Shown: positions 25,265-34,887, counted from the first letter of the stretch. The stretch: DNA of 64,000 bases from Mycobacterium sp. WUMAC-067 (GCF_020217485.1 NZ_JAEKMI010000010.1:62001-126000); one strand, 5' to 3'. A program made the numbers and translations. Notes: generated from the letters alone by a model not told the origin.

Positions 25265-26077
25265 TCAGCGATCGGTGAAGTTCGGCGTGCGGCGCTGCTG
25301 GAAGGCCGTTGCGCCCTCGACGAAGTCGGGGGACTTCAGCAGCACCGACTGTCCGTCGAATTCCCGCTGCAGCGCGGGATCCAATTCGGTGAGCGTGGCC
25401 GCGTTGATCGCCAGCTTGGTCTTCGCGAAGGCGACGGCCGGGCCGCCCAACAACCGCGCGATCACCTTGTCCACCTCGGCCTCGAAGTCGTCGGCCGGAT
25501 AAACCGCGGTGACCAGCCCCCAGGACAGTGCGTCGGCGGCGGTCAACCGTTCGGGAAGCAACGCCATCTGCATGGCCCGGATCCGGCCGATCGCGGCCGC
25601 GATCAACGCCGATGCGCCGCCGTCGGGCATCAACCCGATCTTGGTGAAGGCGAGCATGAAAAACGCGCTCTCCGAAGCCAATACGACGTCACAGGCCAGG
25701 GCGATGGAAACACCGACCCCGGCCGCGGGTCCCTGGACGGCCGCGACCACCGGGTGGGGCAGCGCGGCGATCGCGCGCACCAGCCGGTTGATCTCGAGGA
25801 TGATCTCGTCCGGCGGGACGGCGCCCCCGCCGGACACGTCGTCGGCGCTGATGCCCGCGCCGGAGCTGAAGCCGCGTCCGGCGCCGCCGATCCGCACCAC
25901 CTTGACCTCGGGGTCGGTCGCCGCGTACTCCATCGCGTCGGCGATCCCGGTGATCACCGGAATGGTCAGCGAATTCAGGCTGTCGGGCCGATTGATGGTC
26001 ACCGAGAACACGCCGTCGGACAGCGTGACGTCGAGGCCTGCGACTGGGGCGAGGGTGGCGATCGCGGATGAAGGCAT
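25265..26077 (-). CDS. Enoyl-CoA hydratase/isomerase family protein
   Basis: A 270-residue crotonase from ATG 26077 ([20 protein letters not shown]). [13 protein letters not shown] forms the oxyanion-hole region, and [42 protein letters not shown] the active-site strand, where the usual second acid is an Asp in MPDGG. The C-terminus has the [16 protein letters not shown] motif seen in many mycobacterial EchA proteins. It is divergent from mcr. M. tuberculosis has two such genes (echA10/echA11) at this place from memory; only one is here. Confidence 0.92.
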   Translation of the reverse strand: MPSSAIATLAPVAGLDVTLSDGVFSVTINRPDSLNSLTIPVITGIADAMEYAATDPEVKVVRIGGAGRGFSSGAGISADDVSGGGAVPPDEIILEINRLVRAIAALPHPVVAAVQGPAAGVGVSIALACDVVLASESAFFMLAFTKIGLMPDGGASALIAAAIGRIRAMQMALLPERLTAADALSWGLVTAVYPADDFEAEVDKVIARLLGGPAVAFAKTKLAINAATLTELDPALQREFDGQSVLLKSPDFVEGATAFQQRRTPNFTDR

Positions 26078-26083
26078 GGGCTC

Positions 26084-26089
26084 ACCATA
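26084..26089 (-). promoter_or_regulatory. Leaderless -10 box (TATGGT on minus strand)
   Basis: TATGGT ends six bases before the ATG at 26077 on the minus strand with no ribosome binding site between. Confidence 0.5.
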
Positions 26090-26197
26090 AGTGACCGGGC
26101 TGCGCGGGCCGCGGGCACGGCTGCGAAGATGTCGAACGACCGGTTGTTTGAGCACGAACGGTCAATGTCGTCGGAGCGGACGAAAGGTCGGTGGATC

Positions 26198-27280
26198 ATG
26201 GCTGGACCGTTGAAGGGACTGCGCGTCGTCGAGTTGGCCGGCATCGGGCCGGGCCCACACGCCGCGATGATCCTGGGGGACTTGGGCGCCGACGTGGTGC
26301 GCATCGACCGCCCGTCGTCCGGTCCGGGCGGTGTGGCAAAGGACGCCATGATGCGTAACCGCCGCGTGGTGACCGCCGATCTGAAGTCCGACGAAGGCCG
26401 CGGCCTCGTCCTCAAACTGATCGCCAAGGCCGACGTGCTGATCGAGGGCTACCGCCCGGGCGTCACCGAGCGGCTCGGCCTCGGCCCCGAAGACTGCGCG
26501 AAGGTCAACGACCGCCTGGTCTACGCCCGGATGACCGGCTGGGGCCAGACCGGTCCGCGCAGCCAGCAGGCCGGCCACGACATCAACTACATCTCGCTCA
26601 ACGGCATCCTGCACTCCATCGGCCGGGTGAACGAACGGCCCGTCCCGCCGCTGAACCTCGTCGGGGACTTCGGCGGGGGCTCGATGTTCCTGCTGCTGGG
26701 CATCCTGTCCGCGCTGTGGGAGCGGCAGACCTCCGGCAAGGGGCAGGTTGTCGACGCGGCGATGGTGGACGGCTCGAGCGTGCTGGTCCAGATGATGTGG
26801 CAGATGCGGTCGTCGGGCATGTGGACCGACGCGCGCGGCACCAACCTGCTCGACGGCGGCGCCCCCTACTACGACACCTACGAATGCGCCGACGGCCGCT
26901 ACGTCGCGGTCGGCGCCATCGAGCCGCAGTTCTACGCCGCCATGCTCACCGGGCTGGGCCTGGACGGGGCGGACCTGCCCGGGCAGAACGACGTCGGCCG
27001 CTGGCCGGAACTACGTGCGGTGCTGACCGAGAAGTTCGCCAGCCAGGACCGTGACCACTGGGCCAAAGTGTTCGCCGACTCCGACGCGTGCGTGACGCCG
27101 GTGCTGGCCTTCGGTGAGGTGCAGACCGAGCCGCACATCACCGAGCGGGACACCTTCTACGAGGTCGACGGCGGCCTGCAGCCGCGGCCCGCGCCGCGGT
27201 TCTCCCGCACCGCGCCGGAGACACCGCGTCCCGCTGCGCCGGTGGCCGACGCCGAATCGGTACTCAACGACTGGGTATAG
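26198..27280 (+). CDS. mcr: Alpha-methylacyl-CoA racemase
   Basis: A 360-residue family III CoA-transferase fold protein from ATG 26198 ([20 protein letters not shown]). It interconverts the 2R and 2S epimers of 2-methylacyl-CoA esters so that methyl-branched and sterol side chains can enter beta-oxidation. Family marks are [64 protein letters not shown] (catalytic His and Asp region), [11 protein letters not shown] and [15 protein letters not shown]. Length and sequence match M. tuberculosis Mcr (Rv1143). It is followed 49 bases later by an SDR likely to act in the same pathway. Confidence 0.95.
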   Translation: MAGPLKGLRVVELAGIGPGPHAAMILGDLGADVVRIDRPSSGPGGVAKDAMMRNRRVVTADLKSDEGRGLVLKLIAKADVLIEGYRPGVTERLGLGPEDCAKVNDRLVYARMTGWGQTGPRSQQAGHDINYISLNGILHSIGRVNERPVPPLNLVGDFGGGSMFLLLGILSALWERQTSGKGQVVDAAMVDGSSVLVQMMWQMRSSGMWTDARGTNLLDGGAPYYDTYECADGRYVAVGAIEPQFYAAMLTGLGLDGADLPGQNDVGRWPELRAVLTEKFASQDRDHWAKVFADSDACVTPVLAFGEVQTEPHITERDTFYEVDGGLQPRPAPRFSRTAPETPRPAAPVADAESVLNDWV

Positions 27281-27329
27281 TCCCGACCAACCAGTTGGCT
27301 GGAATCGAGGGAAATAAGGAAGGACTCGC

Positions 27330-28094
27330 ATGGAGATCAAAGACGCCGTCGCCGTCGTCACCGGGGGCGCCTCAGGGCTGGGCCTGGCCACCACCAAGCG
27401 GCTGCTCGACCGCGGCGCGGAGGTGGTCGTGATCGACCTGCGCGGCGAGGAAGCCGTCCGCGAGCTGGGCGACCGCGCCCGCTTCGTCGAGGCCGACGTC
27501 ACCGACGAGGCCGCCGTCGGCAAGGCCTTGGACGCCGCCGAGTCGATGGGCACGCTGCGCATCAACGTCAACTGCGCGGGCATCGGCAACGCCATCAAGA
27601 CGCTGTCCAAGGACGGCCCCTTCCCGCTGGACGGCTTCAAGAAGGTCATCGGCGTCAACCTGATCGGCACGTTCAACGTGCTGCGGCTGGCCGCCGAGCG
27701 CATCGCCAAGACCGAACCCATTGGGCCCGAAACGAGCCCAGAGCGCGGAGTCATCATCAACACCGCCTCGGTCGCCGCGTTCGAGGGCCAGATCGGCCAG
27801 GCCGCCTACTCGGCGTCCAAGGGCGGCGTGGTCGGCATGACGCTGCCGATCGCCCGCGACCTGTCGCGCGAGCTCATCCGCGTGGTGACCATCGCGCCCG
27901 GCCTGTTCAAGACCCCGCTGCTGGGTTCGCTGCCCGAGGAGGCGCAGGCCTCGTTGGGCAAGCAGGTGCCGCACCCGGCGCGGCTGGGCGACCCCGACGA
28001 GTACGGCGCGCTGGCCGTCCACATCGTCGAGAACCCGATGCTCAACGGCGAGGTCATCCGCCTCGATGGCGCCATTCGCATGGCGCCGCGCTAG
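27330..28094 (+). CDS. SDR, 3-hydroxyacyl-CoA dehydrogenase type II-like
   Basis: A 254-residue classical SDR from ATG 27330 behind AAGGAAGGA. Cofactor motif is [16 protein letters not shown], then DLRGEEAV (acidic, NAD-preferring), [10 protein letters not shown], active-site [11 protein letters not shown] and YSASK. The sequence resembles human HSD17B10-type 3-hydroxyacyl-CoA dehydrogenases. Next to mcr it probably handles the 3-hydroxy step for methyl-branched acyl-CoA. It corresponds to M. tuberculosis Rv1144 by synteny (from memory). A strong terminator follows. Confidence 0.92.
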   Translation: MEIKDAVAVVTGGASGLGLATTKRLLDRGAEVVVIDLRGEEAVRELGDRARFVEADVTDEAAVGKALDAAESMGTLRINVNCAGIGNAIKTLSKDGPFPLDGFKKVIGVNLIGTFNVLRLAAERIAKTEPIGPETSPERGVIINTASVAAFEGQIGQAAYSASKGGVVGMTLPIARDLSRELIRVVTIAPGLFKTPLLGSLPEEAQASLGKQVPHPARLGDPDEYGALAVHIVENPMLNGEVIRLDGAIRMAPR

Positions 28095-28127
28095 CGGCGT
28101 ACGCCCCTGCGAAAAACATCGACAAAA

Positions 28128-28159
28128 CGAAAGCCCCCCGCATCGGCGGGGGGCTTTCG
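28128..28159. terminator. Strong rho-independent-type hairpin, probably bidirectional
   Basis: CGAAAGCCCCCCG and its complement GGGGGGCTTTCG form a stem of 12 or more base pairs around a short loop, 34 bases after the SDR stop. The A-rich 5' side (ACAAAACGAAA) would serve as a T-tract for the minus-strand small gene that converges on it. This is the clearest terminator of the window. Confidence 0.88.
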
Positions 28160-28250
28160 TGATAACCACGATTCGATGGTTACTTACGGAACCACCGACT
28201 GACGGAGGGTTCGGCCATTAACAGCCGTGCGAGCATGCTCATGTCGGGCC

Positions 28251-28373
28251 TCAGCTCGCCGCTTGCAGTTCGTCGAACTGCTCCGAGGTCTCGCCTTCCA
28301 CCAGCACGTCGCCGTGGTAGAGGGCCTCGAAGTCGACCTTGATGACGTCGGCACTTGTGTCGTCGATCCACAT
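28251..28373 (-). CDS. Predicted 40-residue acidic protein, leaderless
   Basis: ATG 28373 to TGA 28251 encodes an acidic peptide starting MWIDDTSADVIKVDFEAL and ending ETSEQFDELQAAS. A TACGCT box lies seven bases before the ATG, so initiation would be leaderless, and the strong terminator at 28128-28159 lies downstream. Codon third positions are GC-rich like real genes here, and the two other open frames over the same DNA give basic low-complexity text. I recognise no family. Too short for most gene callers. Confidence 0.6.
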   Translation of the reverse strand: MWIDDTSADVIKVDFEALYHGDVLVEGETSEQFDELQAAS

Positions 28374-28686
28374 GACACTGAGCGTATGGGCCACCATTAA
28401 GGAAACTTTGAGTCACGATTCGGAAAATGGTGGCAATTTACCGACGGGTAGGGTGGCCGCCATTTCCGCTGGGATTTGCGCCGTGAGCTGCTTACTTGCG
28501 ACACATTTTTCTGGCCGGACTCTTACCGTCCCCGCGGTTTAAAAGCCGGCGTTGAACGGTCTGCGGGCCCTTTCACGTGCTTAGAGACAACACTGTTCGA
28601 CGCGTGGACATTAGCGTTTGTTACGTTGTCGCGGACTAGCCAGCGGCCAGCGCAAAGGGGCACCGGCAGCGGAAGGGCTTGAAAAA
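28374..28686. other. Intergenic region before mmpL13
   Basis: This 313-base stretch separates the small minus-strand gene from mmpL13. It is visibly richer in A and T than its surroundings (for example 28395-28445 and 28500-28545) and should hold the mmpL13 promoter and any operator. I see the small-gene -10 box at its left end and a GGAAGG ribosome binding site near 28671, but no convincing operator or further gene. Confidence 0.55.
28381..28386 (-). promoter_or_regulatory. Leaderless -10 box (TACGCT on minus strand)
   Basis: TACGCT with seven bases to the ATG of the 40-residue gene at 28373. Confidence 0.5.
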
Positions 28687-31023
28687 ATGCTGCAGAAAAT
28701 CGCCCGGGTCGCCATCGCGGCGCCGCGCCGGATCATTGCGATAGGGCTGCTGGTTTTCATCGCCGCCGCCGTCTTCGGCATTCCCGTCGCCAAGAGCTTG
28801 TCTCCCGGCGGCTTCCAAGATCTGGACTCGGAGTCCGCCCGCGCCATCGACGTGTTGACCGACAAGTTCGGGCAGAGCGGTCAGCAGATGCTGATCCTGG
28901 TGACTTCCCCCGGCGGCACCCACAGCGAACAGGCCCGCACGGTGGGCACCGACCTCGTCGACCAGTTGCAACGGTCCCCGCTGGTGTACAACGTCTCCTC
29001 GCCGTGGGCACGACCCCTCGCCGACGGCGCCCCGGGAGCGTCGGACGATCTGGTGAGCCGCGACGGCAAGTCGGGCCTCATCGTGGTCAACCTCAAAGGC
29101 GGCGAAAACTTCGTTCAGCACAACGCGCAGACCCTGGCGGACCAGTTCGTCCACGACCGTGATGGGGTGACCGTCCGCGCCGGCGGCGCGGCCATGCAGT
29201 ACGCGCAGATCAACAAGCAGAACCAGGACGACCTGCTGGTGATGGAGATGATCGCGCTGCCGCTGAGCTTCGTGGTGCTGATCTGGGTGTTCGGTGGGCT
29301 GCTGGCCGCCGCGCTGCCGATGGCGTTGGGCGCGCTGGCCGTTGTCGGCTCGATGTCGGTGTTGCGCCTCGTCACCTTCACCACCGAGGTGTCGATCTTC
29401 GCCCTCAACCTCAGCACCGCCCTGGGCCTGGCGCTGGCCATCGACTACACCCTGCTCATCGTCAGCCGCTATCGCGACGAACGGGCCGACGGGCACGAGC
29501 GCGACGAAGCGCTCGTGCGGACCATGGCCACCTCCGGCCGCACGGTGCTGTTCTCCGCGGTCACCGTGGCGCTGTCGATGTCGGCGACGGTCGCGTTCCC
29601 GATGTACTTCCTCAAGTCGTTCGCCTACGCCGGGGTGGCCACCGTCGCCTTCGTCGCCACCGCCTCGATCGTGATCACCCCGGCCGCGATCGTGCTGCTG
29701 GGCGACCGGCTGGACGCGTTCAACGTGCGCCGGCTGCTGCGGCGGGCTCTCCGGCGACCCGAGCCGTCGCGCAAGCCCGTCGAGCAACTGTTCTGGTATC
29801 GGTCGAGCAAGTTCGTGATGCGCCGCTGGGCGCCGGTGGGCCTGGCCGTCGTGGGCCTGCTCCTGCTGCTCGGGCTGCCGTTCTTCTCGGTGAAGTGGGG
29901 GTTCCCGGACGACCGGGTGCTGCCGCGCTCGGCGTCGGCGCATCAGGTCGGTGACCGGCTGCGCAGCGATTTCGCCGACGATTCCGCGACGTCGGTGCCC
30001 GTCGTCATCGCCGATGCCTCCGGCCTGAATCCGGGGGACTTCGACGCCTACGCCGCCGCTCTTTCGCGGGTGCCCGACGTGGCGGCGGTGTTTGCGCCCG
30101 GGGGAACCTTCACGGGCGGAAACCGGATGGGGCCGCCGGCCGGGGCGACCGGGCTGGCCCACGGCAGCGCGTTCCTGACCGTCAGCAGCACGGCGCCACT
30201 GTTCTCCGCAGCGAACGACACCCAGCTCGCGCGGTTGCACGGCGTCCCCGGCCCGGCGGGCCGATCCGTCGAAATGGGTGGGGTGGCGCAGGTCAACCGC
30301 GACAGCGTCGACGCGGTGACCGAACGGCTTCCGCTGGTTCTCGGGCTGATGGCCGCGATCACCTTCGTGCTGCTGTTCCTGCTGACCGGCAGCGTGCTGC
30401 TGCCGGTCAAGGCGCTCGCCTGCAACTTCCTGTCGTTGACCGCGGCGTTCGGTGCGCTGGTGTGGATCTTCCAGGACGGCCATCTCGGCGCGCTTGGCAC
30501 CACGCCGAGCGGGACGCTGGTGGCCAACATGCCGGTGCTGCTGTTCTGCATCGCCTTCGGGCTGTCGATGGATTACGAGGTTTTCCTGCTCTCCCGGATC
30601 CGCGAGTACTGGCTGGCGTCCGGCGCCGCCCGACCCGCCAAGCCGACCCCGAAGCAGGCCCACGCCGCCAACGACGAGAGCGTGGCTCTCGGCGTCGCCC
30701 GCACCGGCCGGGTCATCACCGCGGCCGCGCTGGTGATGTCGATGTCGTTCGCCGCGCTGATCGCCGCCCACGTCTCGTTCATGCGGATGTTCGGTCTGGG
30801 CCTGGTGCTGGCCGTTTTCGCCGACGCCACCCTGGTGCGGATGGTGGTCGTCCCGGCCTTCATGCACGTGATGGGCCGCTGGAACTGGTGGGCGCCCGGG
30901 CCCCTGGCGCGGCTGCACGACCGGTTCGGCATCAGCGAAGGCGAACAACCCGCACACCGCGAGCCCACTCCGGCGCCGGTCGCCGGGGCCGCGCTCGGGG
31001 AGCCGGTGCCCAATATCGGTTAA
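28687..31023 (+). CDS. mmpL13: MmpL-family RND transporter, full length
   Basis: A 778-residue membrane transporter from ATG 28687 (MLQKIARVAIAAPRR). It has the MmpL layout: one N-terminal membrane helix, a periplasmic porter domain, five helices including AIDYTLLIVSRYRDE, a second porter domain and six C-terminal helices including SMDYEVFLLSRIREYW. The two Asp-Tyr pairs are the proton relay of the family. It presumably exports a lipid. In M. tuberculosis this gene is recalled as split into mmpL13a and mmpL13b (Rv1145, Rv1146); here it is one continuous frame. There is no mmpS gene next to it. A methyltransferase gene follows after 65 bases. Confidence 0.93.
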   Translation: MLQKIARVAIAAPRRIIAIGLLVFIAAAVFGIPVAKSLSPGGFQDLDSESARAIDVLTDKFGQSGQQMLILVTSPGGTHSEQARTVGTDLVDQLQRSPLVYNVSSPWARPLADGAPGASDDLVSRDGKSGLIVVNLKGGENFVQHNAQTLADQFVHDRDGVTVRAGGAAMQYAQINKQNQDDLLVMEMIALPLSFVVLIWVFGGLLAAALPMALGALAVVGSMSVLRLVTFTTEVSIFALNLSTALGLALAIDYTLLIVSRYRDERADGHERDEALVRTMATSGRTVLFSAVTVALSMSATVAFPMYFLKSFAYAGVATVAFVATASIVITPAAIVLLGDRLDAFNVRRLLRRALRRPEPSRKPVEQLFWYRSSKFVMRRWAPVGLAVVGLLLLLGLPFFSVKWGFPDDRVLPRSASAHQVGDRLRSDFADDSATSVPVVIADASGLNPGDFDAYAAALSRVPDVAAVFAPGGTFTGGNRMGPPAGATGLAHGSAFLTVSSTAPLFSAANDTQLARLHGVPGPAGRSVEMGGVAQVNRDSVDAVTERLPLVLGLMAAITFVLLFLLTGSVLLPVKALACNFLSLTAAFGALVWIFQDGHLGALGTTPSGTLVANMPVLLFCIAFGLSMDYEVFLLSRIREYWLASGAARPAKPTPKQAHAANDESVALGVARTGRVITAAALVMSMSFAALIAAHVSFMRMFGLGLVLAVFADATLVRMVVVPAFMHVMGRWNWWAPGPLARLHDRFGISEGEQPAHREPTPAPVAGAALGEPVPNIG

Positions 31024-31088
31024 CGGCGACCCATGCCGTCGCCGAACCCTATTCTGGGCCTCATCCGAGTCGGAAGGTTCACACACGT

Positions 31089-31721
31089 ATGACAACGGCG
31101 GTCGACAACCCCTTCTTCGCGCGCGTCTGGCCCGTCGTCGCCAGCCATGAAGCCGAGGCGATCCGGGTCCTGCGACGGGAGAACCTGGCCGGCTTGTCCG
31201 GCCGGGTGTTGGAAGTCGGCGCGGGGATCGGGACGAACTTTCCGCACTATCCGGCCTCCGTCGACGAGGTGATCGCGGTGGAGCCCGAACCGCGGCTGGC
31301 GGCCCGGGCGCGCGCCGCGGCCGACGCGGCGCCGGCCCGCATCATCGTTTCCGGCGAGACGGCCGAAAGCCTCAGCGACGGGGAGCCATTCGACGCGGTG
31401 GTGTGCTCGCTGGTGCTGTGCTCGGTGCGCGACCCGGGCGCCGTGCTGCGGCGCCTGTACTCGTTACTGCGACCGGGTGGGGAACTGCGCTACCTCGAGC
31501 ACATCGCCAGCGCCGGCGCGCGGGGCCGTTTTCAGCGTTTCGTCGATGCGACGTTGTGGCCCCGGCTATTCGGTAACTGCCACACCCATCGCGACACCGA
31601 ACGCTCGATCGTCGAGGCGGGATTCGAAGTCGACACGTCGCGGCGGGAGTGGACGCTGCCGGCCTGGGCGCCGATGCCGGTTTCCGAGCTCCTGCTGGGC
31701 CGCGCGCGCCGGCCCGCCTGA
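31089..31721 (+). CDS. Class I SAM-dependent methyltransferase
   Basis: A 210-residue protein from ATG 31089 with the SAM-binding motif VLEVGAGIGTNFPHYP, acidic strand-2 end VIAVEPEPR, and FDAVVCSLVLCSVRDPGAVLRRLYSLLRPGGELRYLEH, as in the Methyltransf_11 and phospholipid N-methyltransferase-like group. The C-terminal FGNCHTHRDTERSIVEAGFEVD is also family-typical. The substrate is unknown; a lipid exported by MmpL13 is a reasonable guess. It matches M. tuberculosis Rv1147 by position. Confidence 0.9.
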   Translation: MTTAVDNPFFARVWPVVASHEAEAIRVLRRENLAGLSGRVLEVGAGIGTNFPHYPASVDEVIAVEPEPRLAARARAAADAAPARIIVSGETAESLSDGEPFDAVVCSLVLCSVRDPGAVLRRLYSLLRPGGELRYLEHIASAGARGRFQRFVDATLWPRLFGNCHTHRDTERSIVEAGFEVDTSRREWTLPAWAPMPVSELLLGRARRPA

Positions 31722-31730
31722 GGGGCCCGC

Positions 31731-32444
31731 CTACTTGAGCAGTGCCGGCAGCCGCTGCAGCAGTCCGGGCAACGCCTGGCCGGCCGACTCGCGGATGCTG
31801 AGGGTGGCGTTGGCCGATAGCGGCGTGACTTCGGGATTGACCTCGATGACGGCGGCGCCGCGCGCCAGCGCCAGCTCCGCGAGCCCGGCCGCCGGATAGA
31901 CGATCGCCGACGTCCCGACCACCACCATCACGTCGGCGGACTCGGTCGCCTCGTGGGCGCGCTGCCAGGGCTCGTCGGGCAATTGCTCACCGAACCACAC
32001 GATGTCGGGCCGGATCAGGCCGCCGCATTGACACACCGGAGGCTCCACCTCCAGCGCCGGCTCGGCCATCTGCGGCAGCGCGCCGCTGTACGGCACAGCG
32101 CAACGCGCACAACGGAATTCGAAAAGGCTTCCGTGCAAGTGGTGGACGGAGTCGCTGCCCGCCCGCTCGTGCAGGTCGTCGACGTTCTGGGTGATGACGG
32201 TGACCTGGGCATCGTCCTGCCAGGCGGCGATGGCGCGATGACCCGCATTGGGTTGCACATCGGCGACCAGGTAGTGCCGCCACAGATACCAGCCCCAGAC
32301 GCGCTGCGGGTTGTCGCGCCACCCTTGTGTGCTGGACAGCTCGTAGGGATCGAAGCGTGCCCACAACCCGTTCTTGTCATCGCGGAAGGTCGGCACACCG
32401 CTTTCCGCGGAGATCCCCGCGCCGCTGAGCACCGCTACGCGCAT
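31731..32444 (-). CDS. NAD-dependent protein deacylase, class III sirtuin
   Basis: A 237-residue sirtuin from ATG 32444 with [15 protein letters not shown] for NAD binding, [12 protein letters not shown] and catalytic His104 in HLHGSLFEF. Four zinc-site cysteines are at 112, 115, 138 and 140 (CARC and CQC). Tyr53 and Arg56 (YLWR) sit where SIRT5 and E. coli CobB carry the Tyr-xx-Arg pair that reads succinyl and malonyl groups, so desuccinylase as well as deacetylase activity is expected. It is divergent from a GntR regulator gene with only 37 bases between them. It corresponds to Rv1151c (from memory). Confidence 0.95.
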   Translation of the reverse strand: MRVAVLSGAGISAESGVPTFRDDKNGLWARFDPYELSSTQGWRDNPQRVWGWYLWRHYLVADVQPNAGHRAIAAWQDDAQVTVITQNVDDLHERAGSDSVHHLHGSLFEFRCARCAVPYSGALPQMAEPALEVEPPVCQCGGLIRPDIVWFGEQLPDEPWQRAHEATESADVMVVVGTSAIVYPAAGLAELALARGAAVIEVNPEVTPLSANATLSIRESAGQALPGLLQRLPALLK

Positions 32445-32450
32445 CCCACC

Positions 32451-32456
32451 AAGATA
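32451..32456 (-). promoter_or_regulatory. Leaderless -10 box of the sirtuin gene (TATCTT)
   Basis: TATCTT on the minus strand lies six bases before the ATG at 32444. The GntR gene starts divergently at 32482, so the two promoters must overlap. Confidence 0.55.
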
Positions 32457-32481
32457 GCCGGAGCTGGGGGATACTGAACGG

Positions 32482-32847
32482 GTGGAACTGGGTGATTGGT
32501 TGCGGGTCGACGTGAAGGCGGGCAAGCCGTTGTTCGACCAGCTCAGGACGCAGGTGATCGACGGGGTCCGGGAGGGCGCGCTGCCGCCGGGCACCCGCCT
32601 GCCCACCGTGCGGGACCTGGCCGGCCAACTCGGGGTCGCGGTCAACACCGTGGCTCGCGCCTACCGCGAGCTGGAAACCGCCGCCATCATCGAAACCCGG
32701 GGCCGCTTCGGCACATTCGTCGCCCGCTACGACCCGACCGACGCCGCGATGGCGGCCGCCGCCCGCGAGTACGTTCGGGTAGCGCGGGGACTCGGGTTGG
32801 ACAAGGCCGATGCCCTGCGCTACATCGAATCGGTGCCCGACGAGTAA
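32482..32847 (+). CDS. GntR-family regulator, YtrA subfamily
   Basis: A 121-residue protein from GTG 32482. The winged helix-turn-helix of GntR proteins is complete: [50 protein letters not shown] then [12 protein letters not shown]. Only about 45 residues follow, as in the short YtrA type, which usually controls transport or membrane genes. The shared promoter region with the sirtuin gene suggests control of that gene or autoregulation. It matches Rv1152 by position. Confidence 0.93.
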   Translation: MELGDWLRVDVKAGKPLFDQLRTQVIDGVREGALPPGTRLPTVRDLAGQLGVAVNTVARAYRELETAAIIETRGRFGTFVARYDPTDAAMAAAAREYVRVARGLGLDKADALRYIESVPDE

Positions 32848-32902
32848 GCGGTATCGTCCGGCATCGAAAATCGTTGGCGCACAGTCTGTGTGGTGCTGCC
32901 GC

Positions 32903-33424
32903 TCAGCGCAACACCTTGTCGAGCGTACGCAGGTTGCGCGTCGTGGTCGACGACTTGTAGCGGGCCTTGCCCATCGTCTTGCCGATGGTGCTGTCCAGGG
33001 TGGCGCCCTTGCGGACCTGCCAGTAGAGCACGCCGTCACCGCGGCTGATCCGCTCGTCCGGACCCGCGTCCTTGCCCAGCCCGGCGAGCTCGTCGAGCAC
33101 CGCCTCATCGGCGACGAACGTGATGTAGGACTGGTAGCCGTCGGCGTCGCGCTCGAACGGATAGGCGGCGACCACGTCGCGCACGGTGCCGAGGTCATAG
33201 GCCAGCACCCAGGCGTCGTAGCCGAAACGTTCGCGCAACGCGGACTCGGCCTTCTTGCGCACCGTCGCCGCGCCGGCCGACGACTCCAGCAGGACGTTGC
33301 CGCTGGCCAACACGGTTCGCACCGCGGTGAAGCCCGCGTCGGTCAGCGCGGCCGCCACCTCGGCCATCTTCAGGTTGACGCCCCCGACGTTCACGCCACG
33401 CAGAAACGCCGCGTACTCGGTCAT
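32903..33424 (-). CDS. DUF1697 family protein
   Basis: A 173-residue protein from ATG 33424 with the family start TEYAAFLRGVNVGGVNLKMAEV (normally RGINVGGxxxxxM), TVLASGNVLLES, and a C-terminal IGKTMGKARYKSSTTTRNLRTL. No biochemical function is established for the family. It is convergent with the GntR gene and divergent from the F420-type reductase gene. By memory M. tuberculosis has other genes at this point, so this is an accessory gene. Confidence 0.9.
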   Translation of the reverse strand: MTEYAAFLRGVNVGGVNLKMAEVAAALTDAGFTAVRTVLASGNVLLESSAGAATVRKKAESALRERFGYDAWVLAYDLGTVRDVVAAYPFERDADGYQSYITFVADEAVLDELAGLGKDAGPDERISRGDGVLYWQVRKGATLDSTIGKTMGKARYKSSTTTRNLRTLDKVLR

Positions 33425-33487
33425 GCCCAGATTCCACCAGCCCGGCCGCCAAACGGCCATCCCGGGCCGCCCGGGCGGCGCGCGACG

Positions 33488-33943
<456 letters not shown>

Positions 33944-33979
33944 CCGCGCCGGCCGCGGGCCCGCCCGGCAGACCGGGGC

Positions 33980-33985
33980 TAAGCT
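33980..33985 (+). promoter_or_regulatory. Leaderless -10 box (TAAGCT)
   Basis: TAAGCT ends six bases before the ATG at 33992. Confidence 0.55.
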
Positions 33986-33991
33986 GCACCC

Positions 33992-34216
33992 ATGGCTGAA
34001 TCGAATGCCCGGCAGGGTTCAAAGTCGTCCAAATCTTCGGGGGCTTCTGAATCGCCCGGGTCGGACGAGGACACCAAGCGCAAGTTCCGCGAAGCCCTCG
34101 ACCGCAAGATGGCGAAATCCTCGAACGCGTCCGACCACAAAGACGGCGCCGGCAAGCAGTCCCGGGCGCACGGCGCGGCGGGAAACCGCCGCGAATTCCG
34201 CCGCAAGAGCGGCTGA
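33992..34216 (+). CDS. DUF5302 family small charged protein
   Basis: A 74-residue hydrophilic, probably disordered protein rich in Ser, Lys, Arg and Ala. It has a central DTKRKFREALDRKMAKS block and a basic tail NRREFRRKSG, typical of the actinobacterial DUF5302 family of unknown function. It has its own leaderless-type promoter. The basic tail suggests nucleic acid contact, but that is a guess. Confidence 0.83.
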   Translation: MAESNARQGSKSSKSSGASESPGSDEDTKRKFREALDRKMAKSSNASDHKDGAGKQSRAHGAAGNRREFRRKSG

Positions 34217-34248
34217 CCCGAGAGTCGTTGGCAGACAGCCTGATTCGT

Positions 34249-34779
34249 TTATCCCCGGGGTGGGTAGAACAGGCCGACCGACGGGTCGTCTTGCCCCGGT
34301 CTGCCGCGTAGGCTTCCCCGCGTGCTGGGGTGTCCGAAGTTCACTTGGGACGGGTCGTTTTGGTATGCCCAGTCCGCCACGATGGTGCGTCGACTGAACT
34401 TCCAGCGCCCGTCGTGCTTGGTGTACTCGTCCAGGTACCGGCCGCCGATGACCACGTCGACGTCGTGCTCGGGGTCGGCGAAGGTGTGAAACACCAGGCA
34501 GTAAACCTCACCGCGGGCCGCCTCGCCCTCGATCACGAAGTTCGTCGTGGTGATGTTGTGTTGGGAGACACGCACATACGGCTCCGCGGCCTGCAACTGC
34601 GCGATGAACTGTTCGACACCGCCGGTCGAGAACGACCCGTGCGCGTCGGTCGCGTCGGGGTGATACAGGCCCCGGAGGCCGTCGTAATCGGCGCGGTCGA
34701 TGGCCCGGCAATAGGAGGTGACGAGCGCGTGCAGTTCGTCGCGGGCCAGCATCAGCGCCAATCGGGCCTCATCCACCAC
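34249..34779 (-). CDS. SnoaL / NTF2-like protein
   Basis: A 176-residue cone-fold protein. Three GTG codons stand in a row (34782, 34779, 34776); I take the second because a TATCGT box ends six bases before it, fitting leaderless initiation. Family marks are ELHALVTSYCRAIDRADYDGLRGLYHPDATDAHG (the usual start of SnoaL_4 proteins), a histidine in VRVSQHNITTTNFVIEG, and WKFSRRTIVADW near the end. Members are dehydratases, isomerases or ring-hydroxylating dioxygenase small subunits; the substrate is unknown. Confidence 0.88.
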   Translation of the reverse strand: MVDEARLALMLARDELHALVTSYCRAIDRADYDGLRGLYHPDATDAHGSFSTGGVEQFIAQLQAAEPYVRVSQHNITTTNFVIEGEAARGEVYCLVFHTFADPEHDVDVVIGGRYLDEYTKHDGRWKFSRRTIVADWAYQNDPSQVNFGHPSTRGSLRGRPGQDDPSVGLFYPPRG

Positions 34780-34785
34780 CACGTC

Positions 34786-34791
34786 ACGATA
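34786..34791 (-). promoter_or_regulatory. Leaderless -10 box (TATCGT on minus strand)
   Basis: TATCGT lies three bases before the first and six before the second of three consecutive GTG codons of the SnoaL-like gene. Confidence 0.45.
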
Positions 34792-34887
34792 ACTCGATGG
34801 TTAGGGTGCTGGTCATAGGCGCAATTTCGGTGGTTGGTGTCGCGCCAGGCGGTCTCGGTCGTAGGGTGTTCAGCGGAAGGAAGGTCG

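Noticed and set aside
28180..28416. 78- and 64-codon minus-strand frames near the 28 kb terminator
   Set aside because: They overlap the better-supported 40-residue acidic frame at 28251-28373, and their products are basic, Arg/Ser-rich text typical of out-of-frame translation.
28636..31095. 819-codon minus-strand frame opposite mmpL13
   Set aside because: Antisense shadow: highly polar Gln/His/Arg/Gly text with no domain, while the plus strand encodes a clear MmpL protein.
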